Source of the DNA: Dyella sp. OK004
GTDB lineage: Bacteria; Pseudomonadota; Gammaproteobacteria; Xanthomonadales; Rhodanobacteraceae
Assembly: GCF_900114495.1 (NCBI RefSeq)
Contig: NZ_FOZI01000003.1
Span: 806,001-870,000, forward strand
DNA: 64,000 nt
Reading direction: 5' to 3'
The translations under genes and the position numbers were made by a program. Position 1 is the stretch's first letter, and each line of letters opens with the position of its first letter. The notes below the pieces were generated by a model that did not search any database, was not told where the DNA came from, and saw only the letters and a program-made list of their open reading frames with translations. Below are positions 18,921 through 28,777 of the stretch, one piece after another.

Positions 18921-20810
18921 TCAGTGAATAGCGCGCCGACTCACCAACTCACACACCGTCCGCACATCCCCATCCATCGCCCGATCCCGCGACATGAAAT
19001 CGATATACCCACGAATCACATCGTGCGCCTTACGCACCGCCGTGCCAGCATGGAAATCACCCACTCCAGCCAGCGCCTCTGTGAGCTGCTGCACCTCAGC
19101 CGCAAACTGCGCGTAATGTGGATGATCCTCCCGCGGCGCATTGGCAACCTTGCCGGCCAGCACCTTCCAGTCCCCACGCGCAGCGAGACGACGAGCGGCG
19201 TTGAGCATCGCCTGGCGGAAATCCAGCGCCTGCGCGGCGGTATACAACTCCAGCGCAATCACATGACTGAGATCTTCCATCATCTCCAACACATGGCGCG
19301 CCTCGTTAGCACCCATCGAGACATGATCCTCGGCATTCGCGCTGGTCGGCACCGAATACACACTGGCCGGATGCGCGCGCGTCGCCAGGTCGTTGACTAG
19401 GGCTGCCGCGGTGTACTGCACGATCATGAAACCGGAATCGGTGCCGTCCTCATTGCCAGTGAGGAAGGCCGGCAAGCCGTCGTTGGTCGCCGGATCGACC
19501 AGCTTGTTGAGGCGACGCTCGGAGATAGACGCCAACACCGGAATGGCGGCCTTGACGTAACTCATCGCCAGCGCCAGCGGCATGCCGTGGAAATGGCCAG
19601 CAGAGATCACCTGCTCCTCGATGAACTGCGCGCCTTCCGCATCCGGGAAGATCAGCGGATTGTCGGTGACCGCATTGAGCTCAATGTCGATCACTCGGCA
19701 CGCCTGCGCCCAGGCATCGCGCACCGCGCCGTGCACCTGCGGCATGCAGCGCAGGCAATAGGCATCCTGCGGCTGATGCTTCTTGCCACCCCTGAATGGC
19801 AGGAAGCGGCTATAGAAAGCTTCGCGTCCGTGACGCTGGTTGGCCGGCACCCAGTCCCAACCGATATCGAAGCTGAGCGCCTGATCTTCCGGCTGCTCCC
19901 AGGCCTCAGCGGTCCATTGCTTGAAGCGCGGCACTAGGTGATAAGGGATATCGACCAGGGTGCTTTCTTCGAGCAGCTCGCGCACATGCTCCGCCGTTTC
20001 GACCTGCCCCGGATGCGGACGCAACGCATGCACCTCAGGACGCAGCGCGCCACTGCGACCGGCGAAGGCATCCAGCGTCATCGCGGCGGCGAGGTCAGCG
20101 GTGTCGAGCAGGTATTCCAGTGAATCCAGCGCGAGCGCGGCGGTGGCCAGCATCTGCGCGGTGCCGTTGTTCAGCGCCAGGCCTTCCTTGAAGGACAGGC
20201 GGATCGGCGACAGGCCGGCGCGCTCCAGCGCCTCGGCGCCGGGCATCCGCTCGCCCTGATAGAACGCTTCGCCACCACCCAGCAGCACGATCGCCAGATG
20301 CGAGAGCGGTGCAAGGTCGCCGCTGGCGCCCACCGAACCCTTCTCCGGCACCACCGGCACCACGCCACTGTTGAGCAACGCCGTGAGCGCCTGCAGGGTC
20401 TCCACACGGATGCCCGAGTGACCGCGCATCAGAGTGTTGATGCGGATCACCAACATGGCGCGCACGACTTCTTCGGCGAACGGCTTACCGACACAGACCG
20501 CGTGCGTGATGATCAGGTTGTGCTGCAACTCATCGAGAAGCGTGCCTTCCGGCTTGTCAGGATGACCACCCGGCAATTCGTCACGCAGACGGTGCGCTCC
20601 CAACAGCTTGTCGGCATTGCTGCCGAAGCCGGTGGTGACGCCATAGGTCGGCTCACCGCAGCTCACCTTGTCGGCCAGGAAGTCGGCCGCGCGCTGTACC
20701 CGTGTGAGTTGCGCCTTATCCAGCTCCACACCCAATCCTTGACGCGCCACTGCAACGAGCTGTTCGCGCGTCAGGCTGTTGCCGTCTAGGAGAATCGTCT
20801 TTGCCGTCAT
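18921..20810 (-). CDS. HAL/PAL-family aromatic amino acid ammonia-lyase, enlarged
   Basis: 629 residues, against about 510 for typical HutH. The MIO cofactor tripeptide ASG sits at 162-164 in KGSVGASGDLAPLSH, and YGVTTGFG near 56-63 carries the catalytic Tyr. The substrate-selectivity pair is Thr-His (102-103, LQHNLIITHA), closest to the Ser-His of histidine lyases rather than His-Leu (tyrosine) or Phe-Leu (phenylalanine). An insertion of about 60 residues (roughly 287-346, rich in Trp, Phe and charged residues) precedes QDAYCLRCMPQVHG. No hutU, hutI or hutG lies nearby, so routine histidine catabolism is not supported by context. Start at 20810 chosen for its GGAG site and family N-terminus. 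Confidence 0.85.
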   Translation of the reverse strand: MTAKTILLDGNSLTREQLVAVARQGLGVELDKAQLTRVQRAADFLADKVSCGEPTYGVTTGFGSNADKLLGAHRLRDELPGGHPDKPEGTLLDELQHNLIITHAVCVGKPFAEEVVRAMLVIRINTLMRGHSGIRVETLQALTALLNSGVVPVVPEKGSVGASGDLAPLSHLAIVLLGGGEAFYQGERMPGAEALERAGLSPIRLSFKEGLALNNGTAQMLATAALALDSLEYLLDTADLAAAMTLDAFAGRSGALRPEVHALRPHPGQVETAEHVRELLEESTLVDIPYHLVPRFKQWTAEAWEQPEDQALSFDIGWDWVPANQRHGREAFYSRFLPFRGGKKHQPQDAYCLRCMPQVHGAVRDAWAQACRVIDIELNAVTDNPLIFPDAEGAQFIEEQVISAGHFHGMPLALAMSYVKAAIPVLASISERRLNKLVDPATNDGLPAFLTGNEDGTDSGFMIVQYTAAALVNDLATRAHPASVYSVPTSANAEDHVSMGANEARHVLEMMEDLSHVIALELYTAAQALDFRQAMLNAARRLAARGDWKVLAGKVANAPREDHPHYAQFAAEVQQLTEALAGVGDFHAGTAVRKAHDVIRGYIDFMSRDRAMDGDVRTVCELVSRRAIH

Positions 20811-20835
20811 ACAAACTCCGCGCTCATGGCGCCGA

Positions 20836-21147
20836 TCAGAGGGATGAGGAGGAGCCGCAGCTCGCCACAGCACGCATGGTCACGGAAGGGCATTCGCCCA
20901 GCACGGCGCTACCGCGCATGCCGTAGCCAGTGACTTGCGGTTCGGAGAGCGAATAATGGGTACCGCACAAGCGCTTGGCCCGCTGCTCAAATGCCGGACG
21001 CAACCGCCCGACCATGCTTTCGTCATTGAAGCCGCAGCCAACGTAAGTCAGTTCGTATTGAGCCGACGACAACCGATGGGTCTGCCAGCGCTCGCCCGCG
21101 CAGCCACTCAACCACAGCAGCGCGGACAGCAGCAGCCAGCGCTGCAT
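20836..21147 (-). CDS. Small putative lipoprotein of unknown function
   Basis: 103 residues. A signal peptide ends in a lipobox (LLWLSGCAG, Cys about 16), so the mature protein should be lipid-anchored in the envelope. Four further Cys follow (CGF, LCGTHY, GECP, SCG), perhaps forming disulfides. ATG 21147 overlaps the hisS stop (TGATG), implying coupled translation; a GTG one codon upstream is also possible. No family recognised. Confidence 0.65.
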   Translation of the reverse strand: MQRWLLLSALLWLSGCAGERWQTHRLSSAQYELTYVGCGFNDESMVGRLRPAFEQRAKRLCGTHYSLSEPQVTGYGMRGSAVLGECPSVTMRAVASCGSSSSL

Positions 21148-22520
21148 CACCGATCGATCTCGGCCTGCGCCAATTCGACGCGCAGCGTCTTGATCAGGTC
21201 AGCGCGAGCCACTTCGAACTGGTCTTCGCGGCGCAGGTCCTTGACCGTGACCACGCCCTTGGCCAACTCGTTCTCGCCCAGCACCACCACGAAACGGATA
21301 CCGGCGCGGTCGGCGTACTTGAACTGCTTGCCAAGCTTGCCGCCCTCCAGCACCACTTCGGTGGCAATGCCGGCGCCGCGCAGCTCGCCGGCCAACGCGA
21401 GGTAGGCCGGCAATTGCGCCTCGTCCATCTGCGTTACCAGGACATCCACTGTGCTCTGCGCGGTGCCGATCAGACCAGCGTCGCGCAGCTGCCAGTAGAG
21501 GCGGGTCAAACCGATAGAAATACCTACGCCCGGCAGCTTCGATTTGGTGTACTGGCCCGCGAGGTTTTCGTAGCGGCCGCCCGAGCAGATCGAGCCAATC
21601 TGCGGGTAGTCGTTGAGCGTGGTCTCGTAAACGGTGCCGGTGTAGTAGTCCAGGCCGCGTGCGATCGAGAGATTCAGCACGAAGTGCGATTCCGGCACAC
21701 CGAAGTCGCGGATCATACCCAGCACTTCCCTTAGCTCGGCACGCCCCTGCTCCATCGACTCGGGACCGGCGCCGAGGGCATCGAGCTTGTCGAAGGCGTC
21801 CTGCAAGGAGGTGGAGCGCACCTGTACGAAATCGAGGATCTTCTGTGCCACTTCCGCGCTGAGGCCGAAGGCTTCGCCGGTAAGCGTATCGCGCACGTAA
21901 TCGGCGCCGCGCTTGTCCAGCTTGTCCACCTCGCGCAACACCAGAGTCTGCTGCTCGGCGTCGGCCACGCCCAGGCTCTCGAAGAAACCGCGCATCAGCT
22001 TGCGGTTGTTGAGCTGGATGGTGAAGGCGCCGATGTTGAGTTCGCGGAACACGCTATAGATGACGGCCGGCAATTCGGCGTCGTAACGCACCGACAGGCT
22101 GTCCTTGCCGATCACGTCGATGTCGCACTGATAGAACTCGCGAAAACGGCCACGCTGCGCGCGCTCGCCGCGATACACGCGCTGCATCTGGTAGCGGCGG
22201 AACGGGAACGACAGATCATGCTCGTGCTCGGCCACATAGCGGGCCAGCGGCACGGTCAGGTCGAAGCGCAACGCCATGTCTGGCTTCTCGCCCTGCTCCA
22301 TCGCGCCGGTGGATTGCACGAAATACACTTGGCGCTCGGTCTCGCCGCCAGTCTTGGTCAGCAGCACATCCGCGTATTCGATCACCGGCGTCTCCACCGG
22401 CAAGAAGCCAAAGCGCTCGTAGTTGCGGCGGATCACGTCGAGCATGCGCTGGAAAGCGATCTGATCGAGCGGAAGCAATTCGAGTACACCGGGCATGGTG
22501 CGGGCCGGGGTAAGCGCCAT
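21147..22520 (-). CDS. hisS: Histidyl-tRNA synthetase
   Basis: 457-residue class II aminoacyl-tRNA synthetase. Motif 2 is [20 protein letters not shown], and the histidine-binding motifs are [12 protein letters not shown] and [10 protein letters not shown]. The C-terminal anticodon-binding domain starts near 360 ([10 protein letters not shown]). The start at 22520 ([11 protein letters not shown]) has a GAGG site upstream; a longer frame to 22664 lacks family similarity. It is followed by the coupled lipoprotein gene. Confidence 0.96.
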   Translation of the reverse strand: MALTPARTMPGVLELLPLDQIAFQRMLDVIRRNYERFGFLPVETPVIEYADVLLTKTGGETERQVYFVQSTGAMEQGEKPDMALRFDLTVPLARYVAEHEHDLSFPFRRYQMQRVYRGERAQRGRFREFYQCDIDVIGKDSLSVRYDAELPAVIYSVFRELNIGAFTIQLNNRKLMRGFFESLGVADAEQQTLVLREVDKLDKRGADYVRDTLTGEAFGLSAEVAQKILDFVQVRSTSLQDAFDKLDALGAGPESMEQGRAELREVLGMIRDFGVPESHFVLNLSIARGLDYYTGTVYETTLNDYPQIGSICSGGRYENLAGQYTKSKLPGVGISIGLTRLYWQLRDAGLIGTAQSTVDVLVTQMDEAQLPAYLALAGELRGAGIATEVVLEGGKLGKQFKYADRAGIRFVVVLGENELAKGVVTVKDLRREDQFEVARADLIKTLRVELAQAEIDR

Positions 22521-22682
22521 GAAATCCTCAGCTTTAATAGAGAAAACGGCCGGCACGCACGGCGTGCGACGATAGCCGCATAGGTTAGCAGAAGGGCACC
22601 GAACCTCGGACCGATCAGGGCGATTCAGACACACGCACCTGTTGCCAAGCCTCAAAAGGGCCATTAAGATACGCGGCTCCCA

Positions 22683-22759
<77 letters not shown>

Positions 22760-22768
22760 AAATTCGAT

Positions 22769-22797
22769 AAAAAAGCCGGCCCAGCGCCGGCTTTTTT
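22769..22797 (+). terminator. Intrinsic terminator of tRNA-Pro
   Basis: AAAAAAGCCGGC / GCCGGCTTTTTT around CCAGC, starting 10 nt after the tRNA. Confidence 0.93.
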
Positions 22798-22802
22798 ATT
22801 GC

Positions 22803-22883
22803 CTGTGACCGGCCCGCAGGAGCGGGCCCTGCGCGCGATAGACCTACGAAGCGTAAAGAGCATCGCGCACAGGGTGCTCCTAC
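22803..22883. repeat. GTAG-type REP pair 1
   Basis: Two inverted REP monomers. The right one on the minus strand begins GTAGGAGCACCCTGTGCGCG; the left one on the plus strand contains AGGAGCGGGCCCTGCGCGCG. The GTAG at 22883-22880 contains the TAG stop of the DUF455 gene. This resembles the GTAG-headed REPs mobilised by TnpA-REP (RAYT) transposases in Stenotrophomonas and relatives. Confidence 0.8.
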
Positions 22884-23686
22884 GTCAGCGCCAGCTGCGT
22901 GAGCCGGTCCAGCTCCTCCTCGTCGAACCCTGCCTCCAGCCGCGCCGGCCGGTTGAACGGGCCGCGCAGATTGGGGCCCATATAGTCACGTAGCAGGTCG
23001 AGGAAAGTGTCGCGCGGGTCGGTGCCGTCGCGTTCGCAGCAGTGGCGGAACCAGCGCGTGCCGGCGGCGACGTGGGCCACTTCTTCGCGCAGGATGACTT
23101 CGAGGATATCCACCGTGCGCTCGTCGCCGACGCTGCGCAAACGTTCGATCATGCCCGGCGTGACGTCCAGCCCGCGCGCCTCCAGCACGCGCGGCACCAG
23201 GGCCATGCGCGCAGTGTCGTGATGGGCGGTTTTCTCAGCCATTTCCCACAGACCGTTGTGGGCATCGAAGTTGCCGTAGGCATGCCCAAGCTCACCTAGT
23301 CGCGTGGAGAGCATGGCGAAATGGCGTGCTTCGTCATTGGCGCAGCTGGCCCAGTCGCGATAATAAGCATCGGGCTCGCCGCGGAAGCGGTACACCGCGT
23401 CCCAGGCCAGGTTGATCGCGTTGAACTCGATATGCGCCACCGCATGCACCAGCGCCGCGCGACCTTCCGGCGTACCCAGGCCGCGATGAGGGACTTGCCG
23501 CGAAGGCACCAAGGGCGGCCGAAGTGGGCGACCCGGTGCGGCGATGGGTTCCGGCGGCGGCGCGCCTTCGCTCGGGCGAAGCTCGCCGGAGAGGAAGGCC
23601 TGCCAGGTGTCGTGGGTAAGGCGCAGCTTGTCGGCCGGTTCGCTGGCGTCCAGGCAGCGCTTAGCGGCTTGATGGAGATCGGTCAT
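22880..23686 (-). CDS. DUF455 ferritin-like protein
   Basis: 268 residues. The four-helix ferritin-like core carries probable di-iron ligands in HAVAHIEFNAINLAWD, ANDEARHFAML and REEVAHVAAGTRW (E..H..E patterns). DUF455 proteins are related to the MiaE tRNA hydroxylase, but their reaction is not established. The start at 23686 (MTDLHQAAKRC) follows family N-termini; an upstream in-frame Met is less likely. The TAG stop lies in the first four bases of a REP element. Divergent from the VOC gene. Confidence 0.85.
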   Translation of the reverse strand: MTDLHQAAKRCLDASEPADKLRLTHDTWQAFLSGELRPSEGAPPPEPIAAPGRPLRPPLVPSRQVPHRGLGTPEGRAALVHAVAHIEFNAINLAWDAVYRFRGEPDAYYRDWASCANDEARHFAMLSTRLGELGHAYGNFDAHNGLWEMAEKTAHHDTARMALVPRVLEARGLDVTPGMIERLRSVGDERTVDILEVILREEVAHVAAGTRWFRHCCERDGTDPRDTFLDLLRDYMGPNLRGPFNRPARLEAGFDEEELDRLTQLALT

Positions 23687-23784
23687 GCCGTGAAGTGTAG
23701 CGCCAGCTGAACCGCGGGCTCGCATTGCCGCGGCCAAGACGGGCGCGCATAGTCGCGCTCTCGGCTTTCTCAAAGGAATGACGT

Positions 23785-24162
23785 ATGCCCGACCTTCACG
23801 CCGTCGAGATCAAGGCTTTCATCCCGGCTCGCGACTACGACCTGTCGCGGCGCTTCTACGCCGACGTGGGTTTCGAGGAGCGGTCGGAGTTCAAGGGCGT
23901 GGCGTACTTCGCGCTGGGCGAATGCAGCTTTCTACTGCAGAACTTCTACAACGAGGCGCACGCCAACAACTTCATGATGCATCTGCTGGTCGACGACGCG
24001 GACGCGTGGCATCGACGCTTCACCGAGAAGGATATTCTCGGCATCTACGGCCCGCATGGCGCACGCATGAATACCCCCGGCGACCGCGAATGGGGCATGC
24101 GCGACTTTCATCTGATCGACCCGACCGGCGTGCTGTGGCACATCGGCCACAACATCCGCTGA
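23785..24162 (+). CDS. VOC (glyoxalase/bleomycin-resistance) family protein
   Basis: 125 residues with the paired beta-alpha-beta-beta-beta modules of the VOC fold: ARDYDLSRRFYADVGFE at the N-terminus and MRDFHLIDPTGVLWHIGHN at the C-terminus. Such small proteins bind metals or small ligands and include lyases, isomerases and drug-binding proteins. Metal ligands are not certain. A short monocistronic gene that converges on purF. Confidence 0.8.
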   Translation: MPDLHAVEIKAFIPARDYDLSRRFYADVGFEERSEFKGVAYFALGECSFLLQNFYNEAHANNFMMHLLVDDADAWHRRFTEKDILGIYGPHGARMNTPGDREWGMRDFHLIDPTGVLWHIGHNIR

Positions 24163-24163
24163 T

Positions 24164-24191
24164 CGGGAAGAGCGCTAGCGCGCCCTTCCCG
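24164..24191. terminator. Bidirectional hairpin between the VOC gene and purF
   Basis: CGGGAAG (24164-24170) pairs with CTTCCCG (24185-24191) around a GCGCTAGCGC palindrome, in the 42-bp gap between convergent stops. No T run on either side. Confidence 0.5.
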
Positions 24192-24204
24192 GCCCTGCAC
24201 TGAG

Positions 24205-25680
24205 TTATGCGCTGCGGCGCGCAGCCTTGGCATCGTCGGAGCGCAGCATCTCGATCTGTTCGAGATAGGTCTTGTCCAGACCCGTAACGTATTCGCCGTT
24301 GAAGCAGGAAGCGTCGAACTGCTTCAGCTGCTCGTTGCCATCCTGCACGGCCCAGATCAGATCCGGCAGATCCTGATAGATCAGCCAGTCGGCGCCGAGC
24401 ATCTTTTCCACTTCCTGCTCGCTATGACCGGAAGCGACCAGCTCGGACGCAGCCGGCATGTCGATGCCGTACACGTTGGGATAGCGCACCGGCGGCGCGG
24501 CGGAGGCGAAGAACACATTCTTTGCACCAGCCTCGCGTGCCATCTGGATGATCTGGCGCGAAGTGGTGCCGCGCACGATGGAGTCATCCACCAGCAGCAC
24601 ATTCTTCTTGCGGAACTCCAGCTCCACCGGATTGAGCTTGCGGCGCACCGATTTCACGCGCTCGCCCTGCCCCGGCATGATGAAGGTGCGGCCGATGTAG
24701 CGGTTCTTGACGAAGCCCTCGCGGAACGGCACACCAAGCGCCTCGGCCAGCGCGCTGGCGGCGGTGCGGGCGGTGTCGGGAATCGGGATCACCGCATCGA
24801 TGCCGTGATCAGGCCGCTCGCGCAGGATCTTCTCGGCCAGCTTCTGGCCCATGCGCAGGCGCGCCTTGTAGACCGAGACGTTCTCGATCATCGAATCCGG
24901 CCGTGCAAGGTAGACGTACTCGAAAATGCACGGCGCGTGCACGGCGCTTTCGGCGCACATGCGCGAGAACAGCTGGCCGTCGTCGCTGATGAACACCGCC
25001 TCGCCCGGCGCCACGTCGCGCAGGCGCTTGAAGCCGAGGATATCCAGCGCCACCGACTCGGAAGCCACCGCATACTCGCGGCCCTCGGCCGTCACGCGCT
25101 CGCCCAGCACCAGCGGGCGGATACCGTTGGGATCGCGGAAGGCCAGCAGGCCGTAACCCAGAATCAGCGCCAGGCAGGCGTAGCCGCCGCGGGCGCGCGC
25201 ATGCACGCCGGCCACGGCCTTGAAGATATGGTCCGGCGTCAGCGCCATCCGGTCCTGGATCTGCAGCTCGTGCGCGAGCACGTTGAGCAGTACCTCGGAG
25301 TCGGAATCCGTATTGATGTGCCGGCGGTCGTCCTCGAACATCTCGCGGCGCAGGGTCTCGGTGTTGACCAGATTGCCGTTGTGCGCGAAGGCGATGCCAT
25401 AAGGCGAGTTCACATAGAACGGCTGCGCCTCGGAAGACCCTTCCGAACCCGCGGTGGGATAGCGGCAATGACCCATGCCGATGCGGCCGCGCAGGCCGCT
25501 CATCGCGCCCTGGGTGAACACATCGCGCACCAGGCCGTTGCCCTTGTGCAGACGCAGCCGCGCGCCATCCACCGTGGCGATGCCGGCGGCATCCTGGCCG
25601 CGGTGCTGGAGCACCGTCAGGCCGTCATAGAGGGCCGATGCCACCTCGGTGGTACCGACAATGCCGATGATTCCGCACAT
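24205..25680 (-). CDS. purF: Amidophosphoribosyltransferase
   Basis: 491 residues. It commits PRPP to purine synthesis. The N-terminal Ntn glutaminase begins at Cys2 (MCGIIGIVG); the C-terminal PRTase carries the PRPP motif [17 protein letters not shown]. Length is normal. It lies 15 bp after cvpA, the classical cvpA-purF arrangement. Confidence 0.97.
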   Translation of the reverse strand: MCGIIGIVGTTEVASALYDGLTVLQHRGQDAAGIATVDGARLRLHKGNGLVRDVFTQGAMSGLRGRIGMGHCRYPTAGSEGSSEAQPFYVNSPYGIAFAHNGNLVNTETLRREMFEDDRRHINTDSDSEVLLNVLAHELQIQDRMALTPDHIFKAVAGVHARARGGYACLALILGYGLLAFRDPNGIRPLVLGERVTAEGREYAVASESVALDILGFKRLRDVAPGEAVFISDDGQLFSRMCAESAVHAPCIFEYVYLARPDSMIENVSVYKARLRMGQKLAEKILRERPDHGIDAVIPIPDTARTAASALAEALGVPFREGFVKNRYIGRTFIMPGQGERVKSVRRKLNPVELEFRKKNVLLVDDSIVRGTTSRQIIQMAREAGAKNVFFASAAPPVRYPNVYGIDMPAASELVASGHSEQEVEKMLGADWLIYQDLPDLIWAVQDGNEQLKQFDASCFNGEYVTGLDKTYLEQIEMLRSDDAKAARRSA

Positions 25681-25695
25681 GGTTGTTGCCTATAG

Positions 25696-26349
25696 CTAGA
25701 GATTCGTTGCTGGCGCCGCGCCGGTCGTCGCGGGCGCCTGGGAGCTGCGTGCCGGCGCGGGTGCGGCGCCTGGCAACATGGCTGGTAAAGCCGGCAAGGA
25801 CTGCAAAGACGGCATGGCAGGCATCGACGGCAGTTGATCAAGCACAGCGGACGGATGCAGATAACGCTTCACGTTGTCCGGCACCCTTTCGCCGAGCCAC
25901 GCAGCCACTCCCTTGAACTGCGGCAATAACACGGACTGCTGGTACCACGGATCGCGGGTAAACGCGGTGAAGCCCATCAGGAACACCATCAGCGTCACCA
26001 GCAGCACGCCGCGCGCAAAACCGAACACCATACCCAGCAAGCGATCGGTACCGCTCAGGCCGGTACCTTCGATCAGCCGGCCGATCAGGAAACGGATCAG
26101 CACGCCGGCGATCAGCACGGCGGTAAAGCAGATGCCGTAGCCCACCGCGATGCGTGCCGAAGGCAGGTCGATCTTATGGTCGAAGTAAGTAGAAACCGTC
26201 GGCCCGAAGGTCCAGGACACCCAGAACGCGAGGATCCAGATGCCCAGCGCCAACACCTCAGAAATAAGGCCGCGCCATACGCCGATCAAGACCGACAGGC
26301 CGACGACTGCGATGATGATGTAGTCGGCCCAGTTCACAGTCGTGGCCAT
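25696..26349 (-). CDS. cvpA: CvpA family inner-membrane protein
   Basis: 217 residues with four or five predicted helices: DYIIIAVVGLSVLIGVWRG, VLALGIWILAFWVSW, IAVGYGICFTAVLIAGVLI and FGFARGVLLVTLMVFLM. CvpA proteins are needed for colicin V production in E. coli and are linked to envelope homeostasis; the mechanism is unclear. The C-terminal tail (about 165-217) is a Pro/Ala/Leu-rich low-complexity segment, longer than usual. It sits between the SPOR gene and purF. Confidence 0.93.
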   Translation of the reverse strand: MATTVNWADYIIIAVVGLSVLIGVWRGLISEVLALGIWILAFWVSWTFGPTVSTYFDHKIDLPSARIAVGYGICFTAVLIAGVLIRFLIGRLIEGTGLSGTDRLLGMVFGFARGVLLVTLMVFLMGFTAFTRDPWYQQSVLLPQFKGVAAWLGERVPDNVKRYLHPSAVLDQLPSMPAMPSLQSLPALPAMLPGAAPAPARSSQAPATTGAAPATNL

Positions 26350-26357
26350 CGAGGCGG

Positions 26358-27428
26358 TCAGGGCGCGCTGACGACGTTGCCGCCGAGGCCGAGCTTGCTC
26401 TTGATCTGGTCACGCACGCGCACCGCATCGTCGCGCTGCGTCTGCGGGCCCGCTCGCACGCGCCACAGCTGCTTGCCGTTGGCGTTCACCGTATCCACGT
26501 AGCCATCGAAGCCATTCGAGCGCAACTTGTCGCGCAGCGCATTGGCGTCGGCCTGGCTGCCCATCGCCGCCACCTGCACCGCCCAGCCACCGGCTCGCGC
26601 GGCCGGCTTGGCGGCGGCCGTTGCCGGAGCGGCCGCCGGCGCGTCGTCCTGGGTCGGCGTGCTGGCACTGCCTTCAAGGCGTGCCGGTGCACCGGGGATG
26701 GTCTGGGTGATCTTCAGGCGTGCAGCTTCCGCCGCGGTGCGGGATTCAAAAGGACCAGCCGTGACCAGGGTCAGCTGCTTGCCGCCCTGGTTGATCGCGC
26801 GGCTGGAGGCCGGGTAACCCAGGCCTCGCACGCGCTGCATCAGGCTCTGCGCACTGGTCGCCGACGCATACGCGCTGAGATTGAGCGAGAACGGGCCATG
26901 GGCGGCAGTAGCCGCGGGCAAAGCCGGCGCGGGCGTCGCTGCCGTGGCGGCAGGTTTGTCGGCAGTGGGCTTGGTCTGGGCGGGAATCGCCGGCTGCGTC
27001 GCCGCCGGCTTGGTCTGAACCGGGATCACTGGCTGGGCCGGCGAACTGCCGCTGGTCACCGTGGTGGCCTCCGGCTTCTGACCGGCGCCCGGGTCGGTTT
27101 CCACATCGCGCGGACGGTTGGAACCGATGTTCACCGTGGCCAGCTTGTCGGAGCTGACCGGCGCCGCACCCGGCGCGGCAGGCTGGTCGGCACCGCTCAC
27201 GGCCGGCTTCGGCGCCGCGGCAGCCGTGGAAGACGGCGCGGCACCCGGCGTGAGACTCATGGTCTTGGTCTGCAGATCGCGATCCGGTGCCGGCGGAATC
27301 GCCAGACTCACCGTTTCATCGCCACCCGCCGTCGGCGGGGTACTGGAAAAGAACATCGGCACGAACAGGACCGCCAGAGCAATCAGAACGGCGGCACCCA
27401 GCAGACGTGTTTTCAAGACGGACTCCAA
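26358..27428 (-). CDS. SPOR-domain protein (DedD-like) with two SPOR repeats
   Basis: 356 residues. One N-terminal transmembrane helix (LLGAAVLIALAVLFVPMFF) is followed by a Pro/Ala/Thr-rich linker and two SPOR-like domains, about 180-250 (PFSLNLSAYASATSAQSLM) and about 283-356 (WAVQVAAMGSQADANALRD). SPOR domains bind denuded peptidoglycan at the septum. It is in the position of dedD between folC and cvpA, as in many gammaproteobacteria. The duplicated SPOR domain is less usual. Confidence 0.9.
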   Translation of the reverse strand: MESVLKTRLLGAAVLIALAVLFVPMFFSSTPPTAGGDETVSLAIPPAPDRDLQTKTMSLTPGAAPSSTAAAAPKPAVSGADQPAAPGAAPVSSDKLATVNIGSNRPRDVETDPGAGQKPEATTVTSGSSPAQPVIPVQTKPAATQPAIPAQTKPTADKPAATAATPAPALPAATAAHGPFSLNLSAYASATSAQSLMQRVRGLGYPASSRAINQGGKQLTLVTAGPFESRTAAEAARLKITQTIPGAPARLEGSASTPTQDDAPAAAPATAAAKPAARAGGWAVQVAAMGSQADANALRDKLRSNGFDGYVDTVNANGKQLWRVRAGPQTQRDDAVRVRDQIKSKLGLGGNVVSAP

Positions 27429-27493
27429 GGCGACAGGCGCAACACGAAACGGGCGAGATTATACCTGCCCAGGAGACCAATCACGGCAAATCG

Positions 27494-28759
27494 TCAGGAC
27501 CGGGATTCAGCCAACACCGCTGCAGCGACAAAAAACGAACCGAACGCAAGGATGCGATCGCCCCGCTGTGCCGTGCCACGCGCAGCTTCCAACGCGCCAT
27601 GCACATCGGCGTGCACGTCGAAACGCGCCCCCGGCAGGGCCAACTGCAGCTCTTCCGCCAGCGCTTCACCCGGCAGGCCACGGGGCGTATCGCGCTCAAG
27701 CCCAGCCAAATGCCAGTGATGAATACGGGCGCCGAGCGCCTTGATCACGCCGGCCACATCTTTGTCAGCCAGCGCGCCGTAGACCGCATGCACCCGCCCG
27801 CCCGGACGCGTGTCCAGCCATTCGGCCAGCGCACGCGCTGCCTGCGGATTGTGTCCGACATCCACGATCAGGGCTGGCTCGCCGCCCAGCGATTGCAAGC
27901 GTGCGGGCACCGACGCGGTACGCAAACCAGCCTCGAACGCTGTCGGCTCGATCGGCAACGCTTTGCGCAGCGCGTGCAGTGCGGCCACTGCCGCGGCCGC
28001 ATTGGCGTATTGCACCGGCGCGGCAAGCGTGGGATCCGGCAATGACAAGGCGGTGCCGTCGCGGTGCCACCATCGCCAGCCGCCGGCCTCACGCTCCCAG
28101 CGAAAATCCGCGCCTGCCTGCTCCACCTGCGCGCCGTTTGCAGCCAGGGCATCGAGCAGGCCAATAGGCGGATCGAGTTCGCCCACGATGGCTGGCCGCT
28201 CCGCGCGCGCAATGCCCGCCTTCTCGCGGCCAATGCTGTCGCGATCGGGCCCCAGCCAATCCATATGGTCCAGATCGACCGTGGTGATCACAGCGACGTC
28301 AGCGTCGATGATGTTCACCGCATCCAGGCGCCCACCCAACCCGACTTCGAGCACAGCGACATCGAGATCGGCGCGGGTGAACAGATCGAGCGCCGCCAGC
28401 GTGCCGAATTCGAAATAGGTCAGCGGCAGATCGCCGCGCGCCGCCTCGATCCGCTCGAAGCTGGCGATCAGCGCTTCATCGTCGGCGTCATGACCATCGA
28501 TGCGTATGCGCTCGTTGTAGCGCAGCAAGTGCGGCGAGGTGTAGCAGCCCACGCGACGCCCGGCCGCTTGCAAGACGGCCTCCAGCATCGCCACGGTGGA
28601 ACCCTTGCCGTTGGTGCCGCCCACGGCAATGACGTGGCGCGCCGGCGCGGCAGCGCCCATGCGCTCCCACACCGCACGCACGCGATCGAGACCCAGCTCG
28701 ATGCTGCGCACATTGACGTGCTCCTGATAACTCAGCCATTCGGCCAGCGTGCGTGACAT
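27494..28759 (-). CDS. folC: Dihydrofolate synthase / folylpolyglutamate synthase
   Basis: 421-residue Mur-ligase family enzyme that adds glutamate to dihydropteroate and folates. The P-loop is VGGTNGKGSTVAM (about 47-59), with GLGGRLDAVN and TTVDLDHMDWLG following. The C-terminal domain shows LIVDVGHNPQAA. First gene of folC-SPOR-cvpA-purF. Confidence 0.95.
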   Translation of the reverse strand: MSRTLAEWLSYQEHVNVRSIELGLDRVRAVWERMGAAAPARHVIAVGGTNGKGSTVAMLEAVLQAAGRRVGCYTSPHLLRYNERIRIDGHDADDEALIASFERIEAARGDLPLTYFEFGTLAALDLFTRADLDVAVLEVGLGGRLDAVNIIDADVAVITTVDLDHMDWLGPDRDSIGREKAGIARAERPAIVGELDPPIGLLDALAANGAQVEQAGADFRWEREAGGWRWWHRDGTALSLPDPTLAAPVQYANAAAAVAALHALRKALPIEPTAFEAGLRTASVPARLQSLGGEPALIVDVGHNPQAARALAEWLDTRPGGRVHAVYGALADKDVAGVIKALGARIHHWHLAGLERDTPRGLPGEALAEELQLALPGARFDVHADVHGALEAARGTAQRGDRILAFGSFFVAAAVLAESRS

Positions 28760-28777
28760 CGCGGTCGCTCTCGACAG

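Noticed and set aside
18689-18931. Short open frames in the composite repeats, also at 31944-32402 and 51462-51725
   Set aside because: They are translations of the hairpin repeat and recur with the repeat rather than with any gene.
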